From NCBI GenBank assembly GCA_003139095.1, contig PLHW01000053.1:1-64000 (forward strand): a stretch of DNA of 64,000 nt, read 5' to 3'. Below are positions 25,786 through 40,320 of the stretch, piece after piece. The notes beneath the pieces are model-generated. The model saw nothing but the letters and a program-made list of their open reading frames with translations, had not been told where the DNA came from and did not search any database. Source of the stretch: Acidobacteriaceae bacterium (GTDB taxonomy: Bacteria > Acidobacteriota > Terriglobia > Terriglobales > Acidobacteriaceae). The first letter of the stretch is position 1. Each line of letters starts with the position of its first letter. Both the position numbers and the translations under genes were made by a program.

Positions 25786-25855
25786 CATTTGTAATTGGTA
25801 ATTTGTGATTTTGTAATTGGTAATTTGTGATTTTGTAATTGGGAAATTTTGTAAT
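25786..25855 (-). repeat. 22-bp tandem AT-rich repeat upstream of the udg gene
   Basis: Two exact 22-base copies (25789-25810 and 25811-25832) are followed by a degenerate third. The left edge, CATTTGTAATT at 25786-25796, equals the arm of the array before the TrpF paralogue. Confidence 0.9.
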
Positions 25856-25964
25856 AGGGGAATTGCAAGCCCGGCTCTCCAAATGGCTTAGATTTTTGAT
25901 CGCGTCAATTTGCATTGAGAATCTGCCGCCCCGCACTGGTGCGCGGGCGGGCGGGGCACCGCGC

Positions 25965-25978
25965 ACCACGATCGTGGT
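25965..25978. other. 14-bp perfect palindrome
   Basis: ACCACGATCGTGGT is its own reverse complement and sits in the shared control region of udg and tig. It could be an operator for a dimeric regulator. Confidence 0.45.
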
Positions 25979-26008
25979 CGTTACTTTGGTGGGTCGAAAT
26001 AGGGGGTG

Positions 26009-26064
26009 GGCGGTTTGACGTTGCTCTTGGCAAGTCTTTACACTCAACTTTACGGCAAACCGCC
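26009..26064 (+). promoter_or_regulatory. Candidate tig promoter framed by a 9-bp inverted repeat
   Basis: TTGACG (26015-26020), a 17-base spacer and TTACAC (26038-26043) lie upstream of tig. GGCGGTTTG (26009-26017) and CAAACCGCC (26056-26064) are exact inverted copies that enclose this promoter-like core. Confidence 0.45.
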
Positions 26065-26129
26065 CGGACCGAGGCAGATTTTCCCGGGTCCTCCGCTCTA
26101 CCGCCGCGAAGGCGTCTGAAAGGTAAACT

Positions 26130-27407
26130 GTGAGCCCCACGGAAGCAAAAGAGAGCACCAAACGCGAGATCGAGATCGAGATTCCGGCGGAAGAGGTCGG
26201 GCGCGAGACGGAATCGCGAATCCAGAAATATCAAAAGGTGGCGCACTTTCCCGGATTCCGGCGCGGGCACGTTCCGGCGTCGATCATCCGGCAGCGATTT
26301 TCGGAAGAGATCAAGACGGACGTGGTGGAGGCGCTGATTCCGCGCTACTTCCGGCAGGAGGCGGCGCGGCTGGGGATACATCCGGTGTCGCAGCCGCGGG
26401 TCAGCGACATGCACCTGCACGATGGGGAACCGCTGCGCTTCAAGGCCGCGTTCGAGGTTCTGCCGGAGATCAAGCTGGAAGGCTACAGGGAACTGCGTGC
26501 CGATCATACCGAGACTGCGGTTTCCGATAGCGAAGTGGAGCAGGCGCTCAGCGATCTGCGAGAGCAGCACGCCAGCTTTAACGCGGTGGAAGGGCGGGCG
26601 GCGGCGGACGGAGATTTTGCGCAGGTCTCGCTCGATGGAAATCCGAAAGAGGGCAAAGCGGGCGAGGGCCAGCCGGTACACATGGATGAGGTGCTGGTGG
26701 AAATTGGCGGCAAGAGCACCATGCCCGAGTTCACGGAAAATTTGCGGGGAGCGAACGCGGGAGACGAGCGCACGTTCGACGTGAACTATCCGGAGGATGC
26801 GCAGGACAAGCGGCTGGCGGGGAAGACGTTTACCTACACGGTGAAGGTGAGCGGGATCAAGCAGAAGAGCCTGCCGGAACTGAACGAGGAATTCGCGAAG
26901 AAGCTGGGCGAATTTGCGGACGTAGATGCGCTGCGGGCGCGGATTCGCGAGCAGATGGAGTTCGAGCGCAAGCACGAGGCGGAGCGAGCGGCGAAGGATA
27001 AGCTGGTGGAGGAGTTGATCCGGCGCAACGATTTCGAGGTGCCGGAGTCGCTGATTGAGCAGCAGATCGATCTGCGGCTGGAGCGTGGGCTGCGGGCGCT
27101 GGCGGCAAAGGGTTTGAGCGCGGAACAGATGAAGAAGATGGATTTGGCGCGTTTGCGCGCCGGTCAGCGCGAGGGTGCAACGCACGATGTGAAAGCGGCG
27201 CTGCTGCTGGAGAAAGTGGCCGACGCCGAGAATATTCAGGTCACCGACGAGCAAATGGACGAGGAGGTTGATTCGCTCGCCAAACAAACAAAACAGACGG
27301 TGGAGGCGATCCGCGCTCGGTTGGCACAGGATGGGGGTCTGGATCGAATACGGACCAGGATTCGCAACGAGAAGACCCTCGAATTTTTGTATCAGCAGTC
27401 CGCATGA
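26130..27407 (+). CDS. tig: Trigger factor
   Basis: Trigger factor is the ribosome-bound chaperone and peptidyl-prolyl isomerase that first meets nascent chains. The 425-residue protein has the ribosome-binding N-terminal domain with its signature PGFRRGHVPASII (the classic form is GFRxGKxP). An FKBP-like domain covers about 150-240, where the family GxGxxIPG segment is weak. A helical C-terminal domain covers about 250-425. The start is GTG at 26130 with AAAGGT upstream. It is followed by clpP, clpX and lon in the same direction, the order conserved in very many bacteria. Confidence 0.93.
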   Translation: MSPTEAKESTKREIEIEIPAEEVGRETESRIQKYQKVAHFPGFRRGHVPASIIRQRFSEEIKTDVVEALIPRYFRQEAARLGIHPVSQPRVSDMHLHDGEPLRFKAAFEVLPEIKLEGYRELRADHTETAVSDSEVEQALSDLREQHASFNAVEGRAAADGDFAQVSLDGNPKEGKAGEGQPVHMDEVLVEIGGKSTMPEFTENLRGANAGDERTFDVNYPEDAQDKRLAGKTFTYTVKVSGIKQKSLPELNEEFAKKLGEFADVDALRARIREQMEFERKHEAERAAKDKLVEELIRRNDFEVPESLIEQQIDLRLERGLRALAAKGLSAEQMKKMDLARLRAGQREGATHDVKAALLLEKVADAENIQVTDEQMDEEVDSLAKQTKQTVEAIRARLAQDGGLDRIRTRIRNEKTLEFLYQQSA

Positions 27408-27463
27408 CAGGCCGCGGACCAAAGCGATCCTCCCCTGATTTCAGGTAGAGATGCAGGGCAGGA

Positions 27464-28081
27464 ATGTGGAAGGTGAACGTGAACGATCCAAAAATGATGC
27501 TGGTTCCGATGGTGATCGAACAGACGGGGCGCGGGGAACGCGCCTACGATATTTACTCGCGGCTGCTGCGCGACAACATCATCTTTATAGGCACGCCGAT
27601 TGACGACAATATCGCCAACCTGGTGATCGCGCAAATGCTGTTTCTGGCGCAGGAAGATCCGGAGAAAGATATTCAGCTTTATATCAATTCGCCGGGCGGG
27701 TCGATTACGGCGGGCATGGCGATTTACGACACGATGCAATACGTGAAGAACGACGTGACGACGATTTGCATCGGGCAGGCGGCGTCGATGGCGGCGTTGC
27801 TGCTGTCGGCGGGAGAGGCAAAAAAACGGCTGGGGCTGCCGAACTCGCGGATTCTGATTCACCAGCCGTCGATGGGCGGGCTGAGCGGGCAGGCGACGGA
27901 TATCGACATTCATGCGCGGGAAATTCTGCGCATGCGGGAGATTACCAACCAACTGCTATCCAAGCACACCGGTCAAAAGCTGGACAAAGTGGAAAAAGAT
28001 GTGGAGCGCGATTTCATTATGAACGCGCAGCAGGCGAAGGAATACGGCATCATCGACGATATCATCTACACGACGAGATAG
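27464..28081 (+). CDS. clpP: ATP-dependent Clp protease proteolytic subunit
   Basis: ClpP forms the 14-subunit serine protease chamber that works with ClpX. Catalytic Ser108 lies in [12 protein letters not shown] and His133 in [10 protein letters not shown]; the aspartate follows further on. [15 protein letters not shown] and [17 protein letters not shown] are family hallmarks. With the ATG at 27464 the protein has 205 residues, including a short propeptide-like start. A start at the MMLVP methionines is possible, but AGGGCAGG lies before the first ATG. It is 56 bases after tig and 136 before clpX, so one proteostasis unit is likely. Confidence 0.96.
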   Translation: MWKVNVNDPKMMLVPMVIEQTGRGERAYDIYSRLLRDNIIFIGTPIDDNIANLVIAQMLFLAQEDPEKDIQLYINSPGGSITAGMAIYDTMQYVKNDVTTICIGQAASMAALLLSAGEAKKRLGLPNSRILIHQPSMGGLSGQATDIDIHAREILRMREITNQLLSKHTGQKLDKVEKDVERDFIMNAQQAKEYGIIDDIIYTTR

Positions 28082-28217
28082 CAGGCGGGGCCCGGCGTTT
28101 GGGGCGAGGCCTGAGTTTCGCGGGATCCGGTCGGCAGGGCAGAGGCTTGACCTCAAAACGATCGGACGAGAAGAGCGCAAGGTAGGGCAAAGGCGACCAG
28201 AAAAGGAGTAAGGCCGA

Positions 28218-29498
28218 GTGAAGACGAGAACGGGCTCGGAGGAGATGTTGCGCTGTTCGTTCTGCCACAAATCGCAGGAGAACGTTGCCAAGCTGATTTC
28301 ATCGCCCAGCGATTATCCGCGGGCGTACATCTGCGACGAGTGTGTCGCGGTCTGTAATTCCATTCTGGAGGACGATCGCGCGGCGACGCCGGCGTCGGCA
28401 ATCCCCAACCAGTTGCCGAAGCCGCAGGACGTAAAGACGTTCCTGGACGAATACGTCATCGGGCAGGAGCAGACGAAGAAGAAGCTTGCGGTCGCGGTTT
28501 ATAACCACTACAAGCGCATTTACATGAACCGGCAGCGGCCGAGCGATGGCGTGGAGCTGACGAAATCGAACATATTGCTGATCGGGCCGACGGGGACGGG
28601 CAAGACGCTGCTGGCGCAAACGCTGGCGCGCATGCTGGACGTGCCATTTGCGATTGTGGACGCGACGACGCTGACCGAAGCCGGGTACGTGGGCGAGGAC
28701 GTCGAGAACATTATTCTGAAGCTGCTGCAGTCGGCCGAAGGCGACGTGAGTCGAACGCAGACCGGCATCATCTATATAGACGAGATCGATAAGATCGGGC
28801 GCAAGGACGAGAATCCCTCGATTACGCGCGATGTTTCCGGCGAAGGCGTACAGCAGGCGCTGCTGAAAATTCTGGAAGGGACGATCGCGAACGTTCCGCC
28901 GCAGGGTGGGCGGAAACATCCGCACCAGGAGTTCACGCCGGTCGATACCACGAACATTCTGTTTATTTGCGGCGGCGCATTTGTAGGCCTGGAGAAGATT
29001 ATTGCGCGCCGGGTGGGAAAGAAGGCGCTGGGATTCCGCACGGGCGCGGAGACGGAAGACGATCAGAGCGGGACGTCGTCGAAGCACAATTTTGAGCTGG
29101 TCTCAGAGGCGCAGCCGGAAGATTTGATCAAGTTTGGACTGATTCCGGAATTTGTTGGCCGACTGCCGGTGATGGGCGTGCTGCAAAGCCTGGACGAGAA
29201 TGCACTGGTGGAAATTCTTACGCGACCCAAGAACGCTATTATCAAGCAGTACCAGCGTTTGTTTGAATTCGAGAACGTCAGGTTAAAGTTCAGTGACGAT
29301 GCGAACCGCGCGATTGCCCGGCAGGCGATGATCCGCAAGGTCGGGGCGCGGGGATTGCGCATGATTCTGGAAGAATTGATGCTGGAGCTGATGTACAGCC
29401 TGCCGAGCCAGAAAAAAGTGAAAGAATTCGAAGTGACGCGTGAGATGGTGGAAAAGAAAAGCGTGTCGCTGGCGATGATCGAGAAGGCAGCGAGCTAG
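28218..29498 (+). CDS. clpX: Clp protease ATP-binding subunit ClpX
   Basis: ClpX is the AAA+ unfoldase that feeds substrates to ClpP. An N-terminal zinc-binding domain has cysteines at 13, 16, 39 and 42 (CSFC and CDEC). The AAA+ core has Walker A GPTGTGKT, Walker B IIYIDEID, the RxxG and sensor regions, and the ClpP-docking loop region. The start is GTG at 28218, downstream of AGGAG. Total length of 426 residues is normal. The stop is 103 bases from lon. Confidence 0.96.
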   Translation: MKTRTGSEEMLRCSFCHKSQENVAKLISSPSDYPRAYICDECVAVCNSILEDDRAATPASAIPNQLPKPQDVKTFLDEYVIGQEQTKKKLAVAVYNHYKRIYMNRQRPSDGVELTKSNILLIGPTGTGKTLLAQTLARMLDVPFAIVDATTLTEAGYVGEDVENIILKLLQSAEGDVSRTQTGIIYIDEIDKIGRKDENPSITRDVSGEGVQQALLKILEGTIANVPPQGGRKHPHQEFTPVDTTNILFICGGAFVGLEKIIARRVGKKALGFRTGAETEDDQSGTSSKHNFELVSEAQPEDLIKFGLIPEFVGRLPVMGVLQSLDENALVEILTRPKNAIIKQYQRLFEFENVRLKFSDDANRAIARQAMIRKVGARGLRMILEELMLELMYSLPSQKKVKEFEVTREMVEKKSVSLAMIEKAAS

Positions 29499-29601
29499 GG
29501 TCCAACGAGCTAAGGTAAGGTACACTCTACTGCGGCGGGGCGCGCGATTTGGGCGAGCACGCCGAAGTAGCGACGAGCCCGGAGAATCGCGGAGGACGCG
29601 A

Positions 29602-32055
<2,454 letters not shown>

Positions 32056-32132
32056 GAAGGGCCTGCGCCGCGCCGAGGCAAGCGCGTTGAGGCATGCCTG
32101 TTCCACTCAACCGGCGCTAAAATAGCCTTCGT

Positions 32133-32363
32133 ATGTCGCCCGAACCTCGCCCCCGTTTGAGCCTGGGCCTGCAAGGCTCCGCTGCGCTTTTGGTGGCCAT
32201 CGCCGTGGTTGCCATTCTGCTGATTACGCTGCCTGCTTATCGGCTGTTCTTCCTGATCAGTGTGCTCATCGGGTTGGTGATTGCGGGCGGGTTGGCGCTC
32301 TGGCACAGGACGCACCCGATCAAAGATGTGGACGTGGAAAACAAGCGCCCGCTGGGGCTATAG
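32133..32363 (+). CDS. Small two-helix membrane protein of unknown function
   Basis: The 76-residue protein has a basic, Pro-rich start and two hydrophobic helices (about 15-34 and 37-55) separated by a short turn, then a charged tail (HRTHPIKDVDVENKR). The composition and codon use look coding, and the frame fills the space between lon and the next gene. It could be a small inner-membrane protein, possibly conserved in this lineage. No domain is recognised and no ribosome-binding site is obvious. Confidence 0.65.
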   Translation: MSPEPRPRLSLGLQGSAALLVAIAVVAILLITLPAYRLFFLISVLIGLVIAGGLALWHRTHPIKDVDVENKRPLGL

Positions 32364-32425
32364 CCAGTTCGCCGAAGTCTGGTAAGCTAAATTCCAATTT
32401 CGGGCGAAGTTTGGCCGAGAAAGTC

Positions 32426-33832
32426 ATGCCGGGGCACACCATCAATTTTCTCAAAATGTCGGTTGCCGCAAGCCGGGTGTGCGCGCTCGCAGTCGCGCTT
32501 GCGTGTGCTCTAACCGCGGCGGCATGGGCCGACGAGCCGGGCTGTTCGCAGACGCTCGTGGACGGCAGCGTCCCTCCGGCTACCACTTCCTTCATCTATC
32601 CGCGGCAAACCGTGACGCCGTTTTACCAGTGGGAGAATAACGACGGATATTGCGGCGAAGTTTCAATGATGCAGGCCGGGATGAGCAATGGCCAGTGGAT
32701 GTCGCAATTCAATGCGCGGCTGGTGTGCGGCACGGGGCTTTCGCAATCGGGGCCGGACGGCGCGTGCGCCGCGCATCACCATATCCCGAACTACAACGCG
32801 CAGTTGCTGATTGAAGACCCAGGAACGGGCGTTACGGGCCCGAACCGGTACGCCAGTGCCGCGCTCTGCCTGTGGAATTCGCGGCTGCACGCCTCCACGT
32901 TCGATTACACGGGCCAATCGACGGGCATGGCCGGTTTTGAGCAGTACATGTCGTGGGTGAAAAAAGAAGTAATCCGCGGCAACCAGGTTACGGTCGCGCT
33001 GCTCTACAACGGCGGCACGGATCGCCAGTACGATCACGAAGTAAGCGTCATTAAGATTGGGACGAACCACTCGCCGAGCGACGCGACTTACTATCCCGAC
33101 GATGTGCTTTATATCGACGACCACGGGGTGTATACGCTCTCGGGCAAGCGATTCACGTCGAACCCGGCCATTCCGCCGGGCGCGGGCGGGGATGGGATCG
33201 GCTGCACGCCGTATGTGTTCGGATACACGTTCGCTTCGCTGGCCAATACGCGGCAAGGAGCCAACCGCAAGGGTGCGCAGGCGTATTCGATTGTGATTCC
33301 GGGCGACCACACGATTCATACGGGGGCGGGCGGATCGGGCTACGACACGGTCGCGATCACCGGGCCGCACAATTATGGATTCTCGGTCGCGGGCCCGGAG
33401 GATCGCAGTTCGGAAACGCTGCCAGTGGCGCTTACGATCGTCGGGCCGACTTATACCGACGGAATGGAAAATCCGCTCGATCCGCTGGCGGGCTTCGGGT
33501 ATGAGAATGCCATGATCGGCAAAAGCCTGTGGGGGCTGGGCTGCACGAACAAGCCGCCGGCGGCGTGGATGACGAATTTTGCGCTGCAAGTCACGGTGAG
33601 CGGCTTGAATGCGGGCAATGCCTATAATTTGTACGAATACGATTTCTCGTCGGTGTCGGGCGTGGGCGCGGACGCGGCGCTGGCCGTGCCCACCGAGAAC
33701 TTCAATGCCAATGCGGGTCTGGCCACGCGTGTAACAACGTTCATGGCTACATCCCCGACTTACACGACCTCGGTCACAACCACTTCGGACAAGATCGTCG
33801 TCTTCCGCGCAGTGCCGGTTGACGCGCCGTAG
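32426..33832 (+). CDS. Secreted papain-like cysteine peptidase-fold protein (predicted)
   Basis: The 468-residue protein has a signal peptide ending about residue 35 (AAAWA). The segment NNDGYCGEVSMMQAGM places Cys76 at the start of a helix, as in C39/papain-fold peptidases. DHEVSVIKIG gives a following His204, and a VLYIDDHG segment could hold the third residue. About 200 C-terminal residues look like beta-sandwich domains (SETLPVALTIVGPTY, LQVTVSGLNAG). It is therefore predicted to be an exported cysteine peptidase or transglutaminase-like enzyme, based on motif spacing only. The ATG at 32426 is chosen because it keeps the signal; a TTG five codons upstream is an alternative. Confidence 0.65.
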   Translation: MPGHTINFLKMSVAASRVCALAVALACALTAAAWADEPGCSQTLVDGSVPPATTSFIYPRQTVTPFYQWENNDGYCGEVSMMQAGMSNGQWMSQFNARLVCGTGLSQSGPDGACAAHHHIPNYNAQLLIEDPGTGVTGPNRYASAALCLWNSRLHASTFDYTGQSTGMAGFEQYMSWVKKEVIRGNQVTVALLYNGGTDRQYDHEVSVIKIGTNHSPSDATYYPDDVLYIDDHGVYTLSGKRFTSNPAIPPGAGGDGIGCTPYVFGYTFASLANTRQGANRKGAQAYSIVIPGDHTIHTGAGGSGYDTVAITGPHNYGFSVAGPEDRSSETLPVALTIVGPTYTDGMENPLDPLAGFGYENAMIGKSLWGLGCTNKPPAAWMTNFALQVTVSGLNAGNAYNLYEYDFSSVSGVGADAALAVPTENFNANAGLATRVTTFMATSPTYTTSVTTTSDKIVVFRAVPVDAP

Positions 33833-33901
33833 CGGAGCGAGTTTTTGGAATTCTTCTGCCCGCTCTTGCCAGATATAGCCACCAAGCCCGAAACTATCGG
33901 T

Positions 33902-34504
33902 ATGCGGGTGATGACGCGATATCTACTTTCGGCGAGCGATGTCGCACATTTTCCTGCTCCGAACCTGCCGGAGATCGCGTTCCTCGGGCGCTCGAACGTG
34001 GGCAAGTCGAGCGTGATTAATTCGCTGGTGGGGACAAAGCTGGCGCGCACGAGTTCGACTCCCGGACGTACGCGCAGCATAAATTTTTTCGAGATCCGGC
34101 GCGCCGGTCAGCCCCGGCCCGAATTTTTATTCACCGACCTTCCGGGATATGGGTACGCGAAAATTTCACGCGAGATCTCGCAGGAGTGGGCGGGGTTTGT
34201 CGACCCTTATCTGGAAGGGCGCACCAGTCTGGCGCTTTGCCTGGCACTGGTCGATGCAAACATTCCTGCCCAGGAGAGCGACCGGCAACTGCTGGAATTC
34301 CTGGCTTCGCGGCGCAGGCCACACGCAGTGGTGGCGACCAAGTGCGATCGCATGTCGGGGAATGAGCTTTCGCGGTCGATTCGCAAGCTGGGCGAAGAAC
34401 TTCCGGGTGTGCAGATTCTGCCGTTTTCTGCCAAAACCGGCGCGGGAAGGGAAGAGCTGTGGGCGCAAATCCGGGCCGCGGTCGAAAGTTTTGCGACCCC
34501 CTAA
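33902..34504 (+). CDS. engB: Ribosome biogenesis GTPase YsxC/EngB
   Basis: EngB is an essential GTPase that helps assemble the large ribosomal subunit. The G motifs are clear: G1 GRSNVGKSS, G2 region SSTPGRTRSINFF, G3 DLPGYGYA, G4 TKCD and G5 SAKTGAG. With the ATG at 33902 the protein has 200 residues, the usual size. The in-frame upstream codons beginning at a TTG would add 19 residues that the family lacks. It is not part of the lon block by spacing, and a PilZ-domain gene follows after 84 bases. Confidence 0.94.
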   Translation: MRVMTRYLLSASDVAHFPAPNLPEIAFLGRSNVGKSSVINSLVGTKLARTSSTPGRTRSINFFEIRRAGQPRPEFLFTDLPGYGYAKISREISQEWAGFVDPYLEGRTSLALCLALVDANIPAQESDRQLLEFLASRRRPHAVVATKCDRMSGNELSRSIRKLGEELPGVQILPFSAKTGAGREELWAQIRAAVESFATP

Positions 34505-34588
34505 GCTTCGCCAGCCGCTAAACCTCACCCGGCGCTAAAGTCCTCTCCGAAACGTCCGATACCTCTTATAGGCGCTGCGGGGAGGCGC

Positions 34589-35212
34589 ATGGATCCTCAT
34601 ATTCTGATCGAGCAACCGGGCATGCAACCGCAGGACGGGCAGACCGCCGACGACCCAGCGGAATACCTCCGCCGACTCAAGACGCAAAGCGGCGATAGTT
34701 GCAGCGTGACGGCGGCAATCACGGCACCGCAGCAGCAGGAGCGGCGGCGAAGCCTGCGGTTCCAGTGCACCGGGAGCGTCGAATTCCGGGCGGAAGGCGC
34801 CGATTCGCATATGTGGGGGACGCTGAAAGACATCAGCCTGCACGGGTGCTACATAGAAATGGCGGCCACATTCCCGGTGAATACGCGGGTAAGTCTGCTG
34901 CTCGACTCGGCGGGGGTAAAAGTCTCGGCACCGGCGATGGTGCGCGCTTCCTATCCTTCGCTGGGAATGGGATTGTGCTTTAGCGGGATGGACGCCTCGC
35001 AGCAACTCCAGTTGCACCGCTTGCTGTCGGCTCTGGCCAAGGAGAAAGCGATTCGCAACGGGGTCGCTCCGGCGGAGGCGCGCGCGCTGGAGGACATAAC
35101 GGTGGCCGACCCGCAAGCGTGCATGGCGGAGATCAAGGAATTTTTCCAAAAGAACTCTGAGCTTTCGCGGGATGAGTTTTACCAGATCGCCAAACGGGCT
35201 CGGCGCTCCTGA
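34589..35212 (+). CDS. PilZ-domain protein
   Basis: The 207-residue protein has a disordered start, then a PilZ domain at about 50-150. The c-di-GMP-binding signatures are present: basic ERRRSLRF at the domain start and DISLHGCYIEM matching D-x-S-x-x-G. It should therefore bind c-di-GMP and pass the signal to a partner. The C-terminal 55 residues form a helical tail (EIKEFFQKNSELSRDEFYQ). There is no membrane segment. The window also contains a Tad pilus locus and a sugar-nucleotide epimerase, which are possible targets of c-di-GMP control, but no direct link is visible. Confidence 0.88.
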   Translation: MDPHILIEQPGMQPQDGQTADDPAEYLRRLKTQSGDSCSVTAAITAPQQQERRRSLRFQCTGSVEFRAEGADSHMWGTLKDISLHGCYIEMAATFPVNTRVSLLLDSAGVKVSAPAMVRASYPSLGMGLCFSGMDASQQLQLHRLLSALAKEKAIRNGVAPAEARALEDITVADPQACMAEIKEFFQKNSELSRDEFYQIAKRARRS

Positions 35213-35340
35213 TTTCCCGCCAGGTAATGGGGCGAGCGGCCCGTTTGGCGGGATCCGGATGGTTGGGCAACCGGTGAGGAAGTTACCGCCGTGACGGGCC
35301 TGTCTCCGCGATCCATGAATCCTCCGTTATCATAAAAGAC

Positions 35341-36297
35341 ATGGCCAAATATCTGATTACTGGCGCCGCCGGGTTCATCGGTTCGTCGCTCGTTCGGGCG
35401 CTGCTCGGGCGCGGCGAGCAGGTGCGCGGAGTGGATAACTTTGCCACCGGCAAACGTGAAAACCTAACCGAAGTGCTGCATCAGATGGACTTTCGCGAGG
35501 CCGACATTCTCGATCTCGATGCGATGCGCAGCGCCTGCGAGGGCGTGGACTACGTGCTGCACGAGGCGGCGATTCCGTCGGTGCCGAAGTCGGTGATCGA
35601 TCCCCTGGGCAGCAACCGGGCGAATGTGGATGGCACGGTGAATGTTCTGGTCGCGGCGCGGGACGCGAAGGTAAAGCGCGTTGTCTATGCCGCATCGTCC
35701 TCGGCCTACGGGGATACGCCGACGCTCCCGAAGCAGGAAGCGATGCCGCCAAACCCGATTTCACCGTATGCGGTGGCGAAACTGGCGAGCGAGTTTTACA
35801 TGGTGTCGTTTTACCGCTGCTATGGACTGGAGACGGTGTGCCTGCGTTACTTCAACATTTTTGGACCGCGGCAGGATCCGTCGTCGCCGTACTCGGGCGT
35901 GCTGGCGAAATTCAGCTTGCAGATGCTGCGCGGGGAGCAGCCCACAATTTTTGGCGACGGCGAAACGAGCCGCGACTTTACTTTTATCGATAACGCAGTC
36001 TCGGCGAATCTGCTGGCGTGTTCCGCGCCGGGGGCGGAGTGTGCGGGACGCGTCTTCAACTGCGCGACGGGGCGCCGCATCACACTGAATCAGACATTCG
36101 ATGCGATGAAAGAGCTGACTGGCTACAAGGGAACGGTGAAGTATGCGCCCGAGCGCAGCGGAGACATCAAGCACTCGCTCGCGGATATCAGCCGGGCGGA
36201 AAAACATATTGGCTACAAGGTTTTGGTGAACTTCGAGGAAGGCCTGCGGCGCACGGTGGAGTGGTACAAGCGGCAGGCGCAGCCGGTGGAAGCTTGA
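35341..36297 (+). CDS. NAD-dependent sugar-nucleotide epimerase (SDR family)
   Basis: The 318-residue extended short-chain dehydrogenase has the Rossmann motif GAAGFIGSS, the acidic residue after strand 2 in VRGVDNFATGKREN, the catalytic serine segment YAASSSAYGD and YxxxK in YAVAKLASE. ISPYAVAK and CLRYFNIFGPRQDP are typical of UDP-hexose and UDP-N-acetylhexosamine 4-epimerases of the WbpP/TviC type and of UDP-glucuronate 4-epimerases. The exact substrate cannot be told by eye. It would make precursors for surface polysaccharide. It stands between a PilZ gene and a RodZ-like gene. Confidence 0.87.
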   Translation: MAKYLITGAAGFIGSSLVRALLGRGEQVRGVDNFATGKRENLTEVLHQMDFREADILDLDAMRSACEGVDYVLHEAAIPSVPKSVIDPLGSNRANVDGTVNVLVAARDAKVKRVVYAASSSAYGDTPTLPKQEAMPPNPISPYAVAKLASEFYMVSFYRCYGLETVCLRYFNIFGPRQDPSSPYSGVLAKFSLQMLRGEQPTIFGDGETSRDFTFIDNAVSANLLACSAPGAECAGRVFNCATGRRITLNQTFDAMKELTGYKGTVKYAPERSGDIKHSLADISRAEKHIGYKVLVNFEEGLRRTVEWYKRQAQPVEA

Positions 36298-36367
36298 AGC
36301 TTCTTCACATCCCTGGTCCTTCACCGAAGAGTAGAATTGCCATCGTCGGAGTTGCGAGGAGACTGGC

Positions 36368-37339
36368 TTGCCTTCTTTTGGCGAAAAACTGAAGCTGGAA
36401 CGCGAAAAACGCAAGATCACCCTCGAACAGATTTCGTCGATCACGAAAATCGGGACGCGAATGTTGCAGGCGCTCGAGGAACAGAAGTTCAGCCAACTTC
36501 CGGGCGGCATTTTTAACAAAGGTTTCGTGCGCGCTTACGCGCGCGTGGTTGGACTGGACGAGGATCAGGCGGTCGCCGACTACCTGGAAGCCTCAGGCGA
36601 CGCGGCGCCGCCCAAGCCCGAGACGGTGACGCGCGAGGGCAGTAGTCGCGCCGAAGAAGAGAGCCGTCTCAGCCGCCTCGATGCCATCTCGGACTCGCCA
36701 TCCCGGCCCTTGCCTTGGGGCGCCTTTGCGGTCGTTCTGCTGTTGGTCGCGCTCGCGCTTTCTATCTGGAGCCATCGCCGGCGCGAGCAGGAGAAACTGG
36801 CGCACCCCGCGACGACCGGGCAGAGTCAACCAAGCCCGGGTTCATCGCTGGTGCAAGGCGGGGAAAGTTCTTCGCCGGCTAACGCTGGCGCTGGGGGTGC
36901 GCCAGGCGCCGTCAGCGCGTCTACAGGTTCTTCCGTTACCCCGGACGGCTCGTCGAGCCAAACAGGCGCATCTGCCGCGAACTCGTCTGGATCGAATGCC
37001 GGTACTGTTCCCAGCGAAGATTCTTCGGCCGCAAAGGACGCTACAACCCCGGCCACGGGCGAATTTCAGCTCGTGATCAAGGCACGCGAGCAAAGCCGCA
37101 TCTGGCTGGTGGTCGATGGAAAATTCACCGGTTCGGAGACGCTGGAGGCAGGGAGCAATCGCACCATTTCTGCCCAGAAGAACGTGGTTGTAAAAACCGG
37201 CAATGCAGGCGCCCTGGACTTTCAACTCAATGGAAAGAAGCTGGAGGTTGGGGGCAACGCGGGCGAGGTCAAAACCATTACCATCGGCCGGGCGGGGGTG
37301 ATCGCCAGCCCTGCTTCGCCCGCTCCCAATGCACCGTGA
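36368..37339 (+). CDS. RodZ-like helix-turn-helix membrane protein (DUF4115)
   Basis: The 323-residue protein has a cytoplasmic Xre-type HTH (about 1-75: FGEKLKLEREKRKITLEQIS), a single membrane helix (about 117-134: WGAFAVVLLLVALALSIW), a long Ser/Gly/Ala-rich linker (about 150-230) and a C-terminal beta-domain (about 233-320: FQLVIKAREQSRIWLVVDG) matching DUF4115. This is the RodZ layout; RodZ ties MreB to the cell-wall machinery and sets rod shape. The start is TTG at 36368, with GAGGAG seven to eight bases upstream. The unusually long linker is low-complexity. Confidence 0.88.
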   Translation: MPSFGEKLKLEREKRKITLEQISSITKIGTRMLQALEEQKFSQLPGGIFNKGFVRAYARVVGLDEDQAVADYLEASGDAAPPKPETVTREGSSRAEEESRLSRLDAISDSPSRPLPWGAFAVVLLLVALALSIWSHRRREQEKLAHPATTGQSQPSPGSSLVQGGESSSPANAGAGGAPGAVSASTGSSVTPDGSSSQTGASAANSSGSNAGTVPSEDSSAAKDATTPATGEFQLVIKAREQSRIWLVVDGKFTGSETLEAGSNRTISAQKNVVVKTGNAGALDFQLNGKKLEVGGNAGEVKTITIGRAGVIASPASPAPNAP

Positions 37340-37562
37340 TGTAGTCTTTCTTTTCTTCCATTTGGCAGCAGCCGGTCGCCATTCAATGCGTTCTTTTTCC
37401 GCTCAATGTTTAGCGCGCCAACTGCCGCCAATTTCGTTGCACTGGGGCGTCATCTCTGTTACCGTTTTCAGGATAGGATCAATACCAAACCGCTCGGGCC
37501 AGTAGCGCAAAAATCCCCGTTTTCAAGTCGCAGCGGCTCGCAGTCACCTAGGAGAAACCAGC

Positions 37563-40135
<2,573 letters not shown>

Positions 40136-40156
40136 AACCAGCTGTCGGCTTTCAGG

Positions 40157-40185
40157 AAGGACGGGAGAATAGCCCGTCCTTTTTT
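40157..40185 (+). terminator. Rho-independent terminator after ahcY
   Basis: AAGGACGGG (40157-40165) and CCCGTCCTT (40173-40181) form a perfect 9-bp stem with a 7-base loop followed by a T-run, 22 bases past the ahcY stop. Confidence 0.92.
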
Positions 40186-40320
40186 GTTTGTGTAATGGCG
40201 GGAGGAAGTTAAAACAGTTGGCGGGAATGTGCGTAAAAGCAAACTTTAAGCTTGACGGAGCGCTGTTTCTATAGCAGAGTGTTCTGCGTTTTGTACGCTG
40301 CTCACAGCGGAGGTGCGACT

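Larger units (their letters stand above)
25782..26129. other. Divergent spacer between the udg gene and tig
   Basis: The 348 bases hold the AT-rich tandem array (25786-25855), a 14-bp perfect palindrome (25965-25978) and a promoter-like pair framed by an inverted repeat (26009-26064). No gene is seen. Confidence 0.6.
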
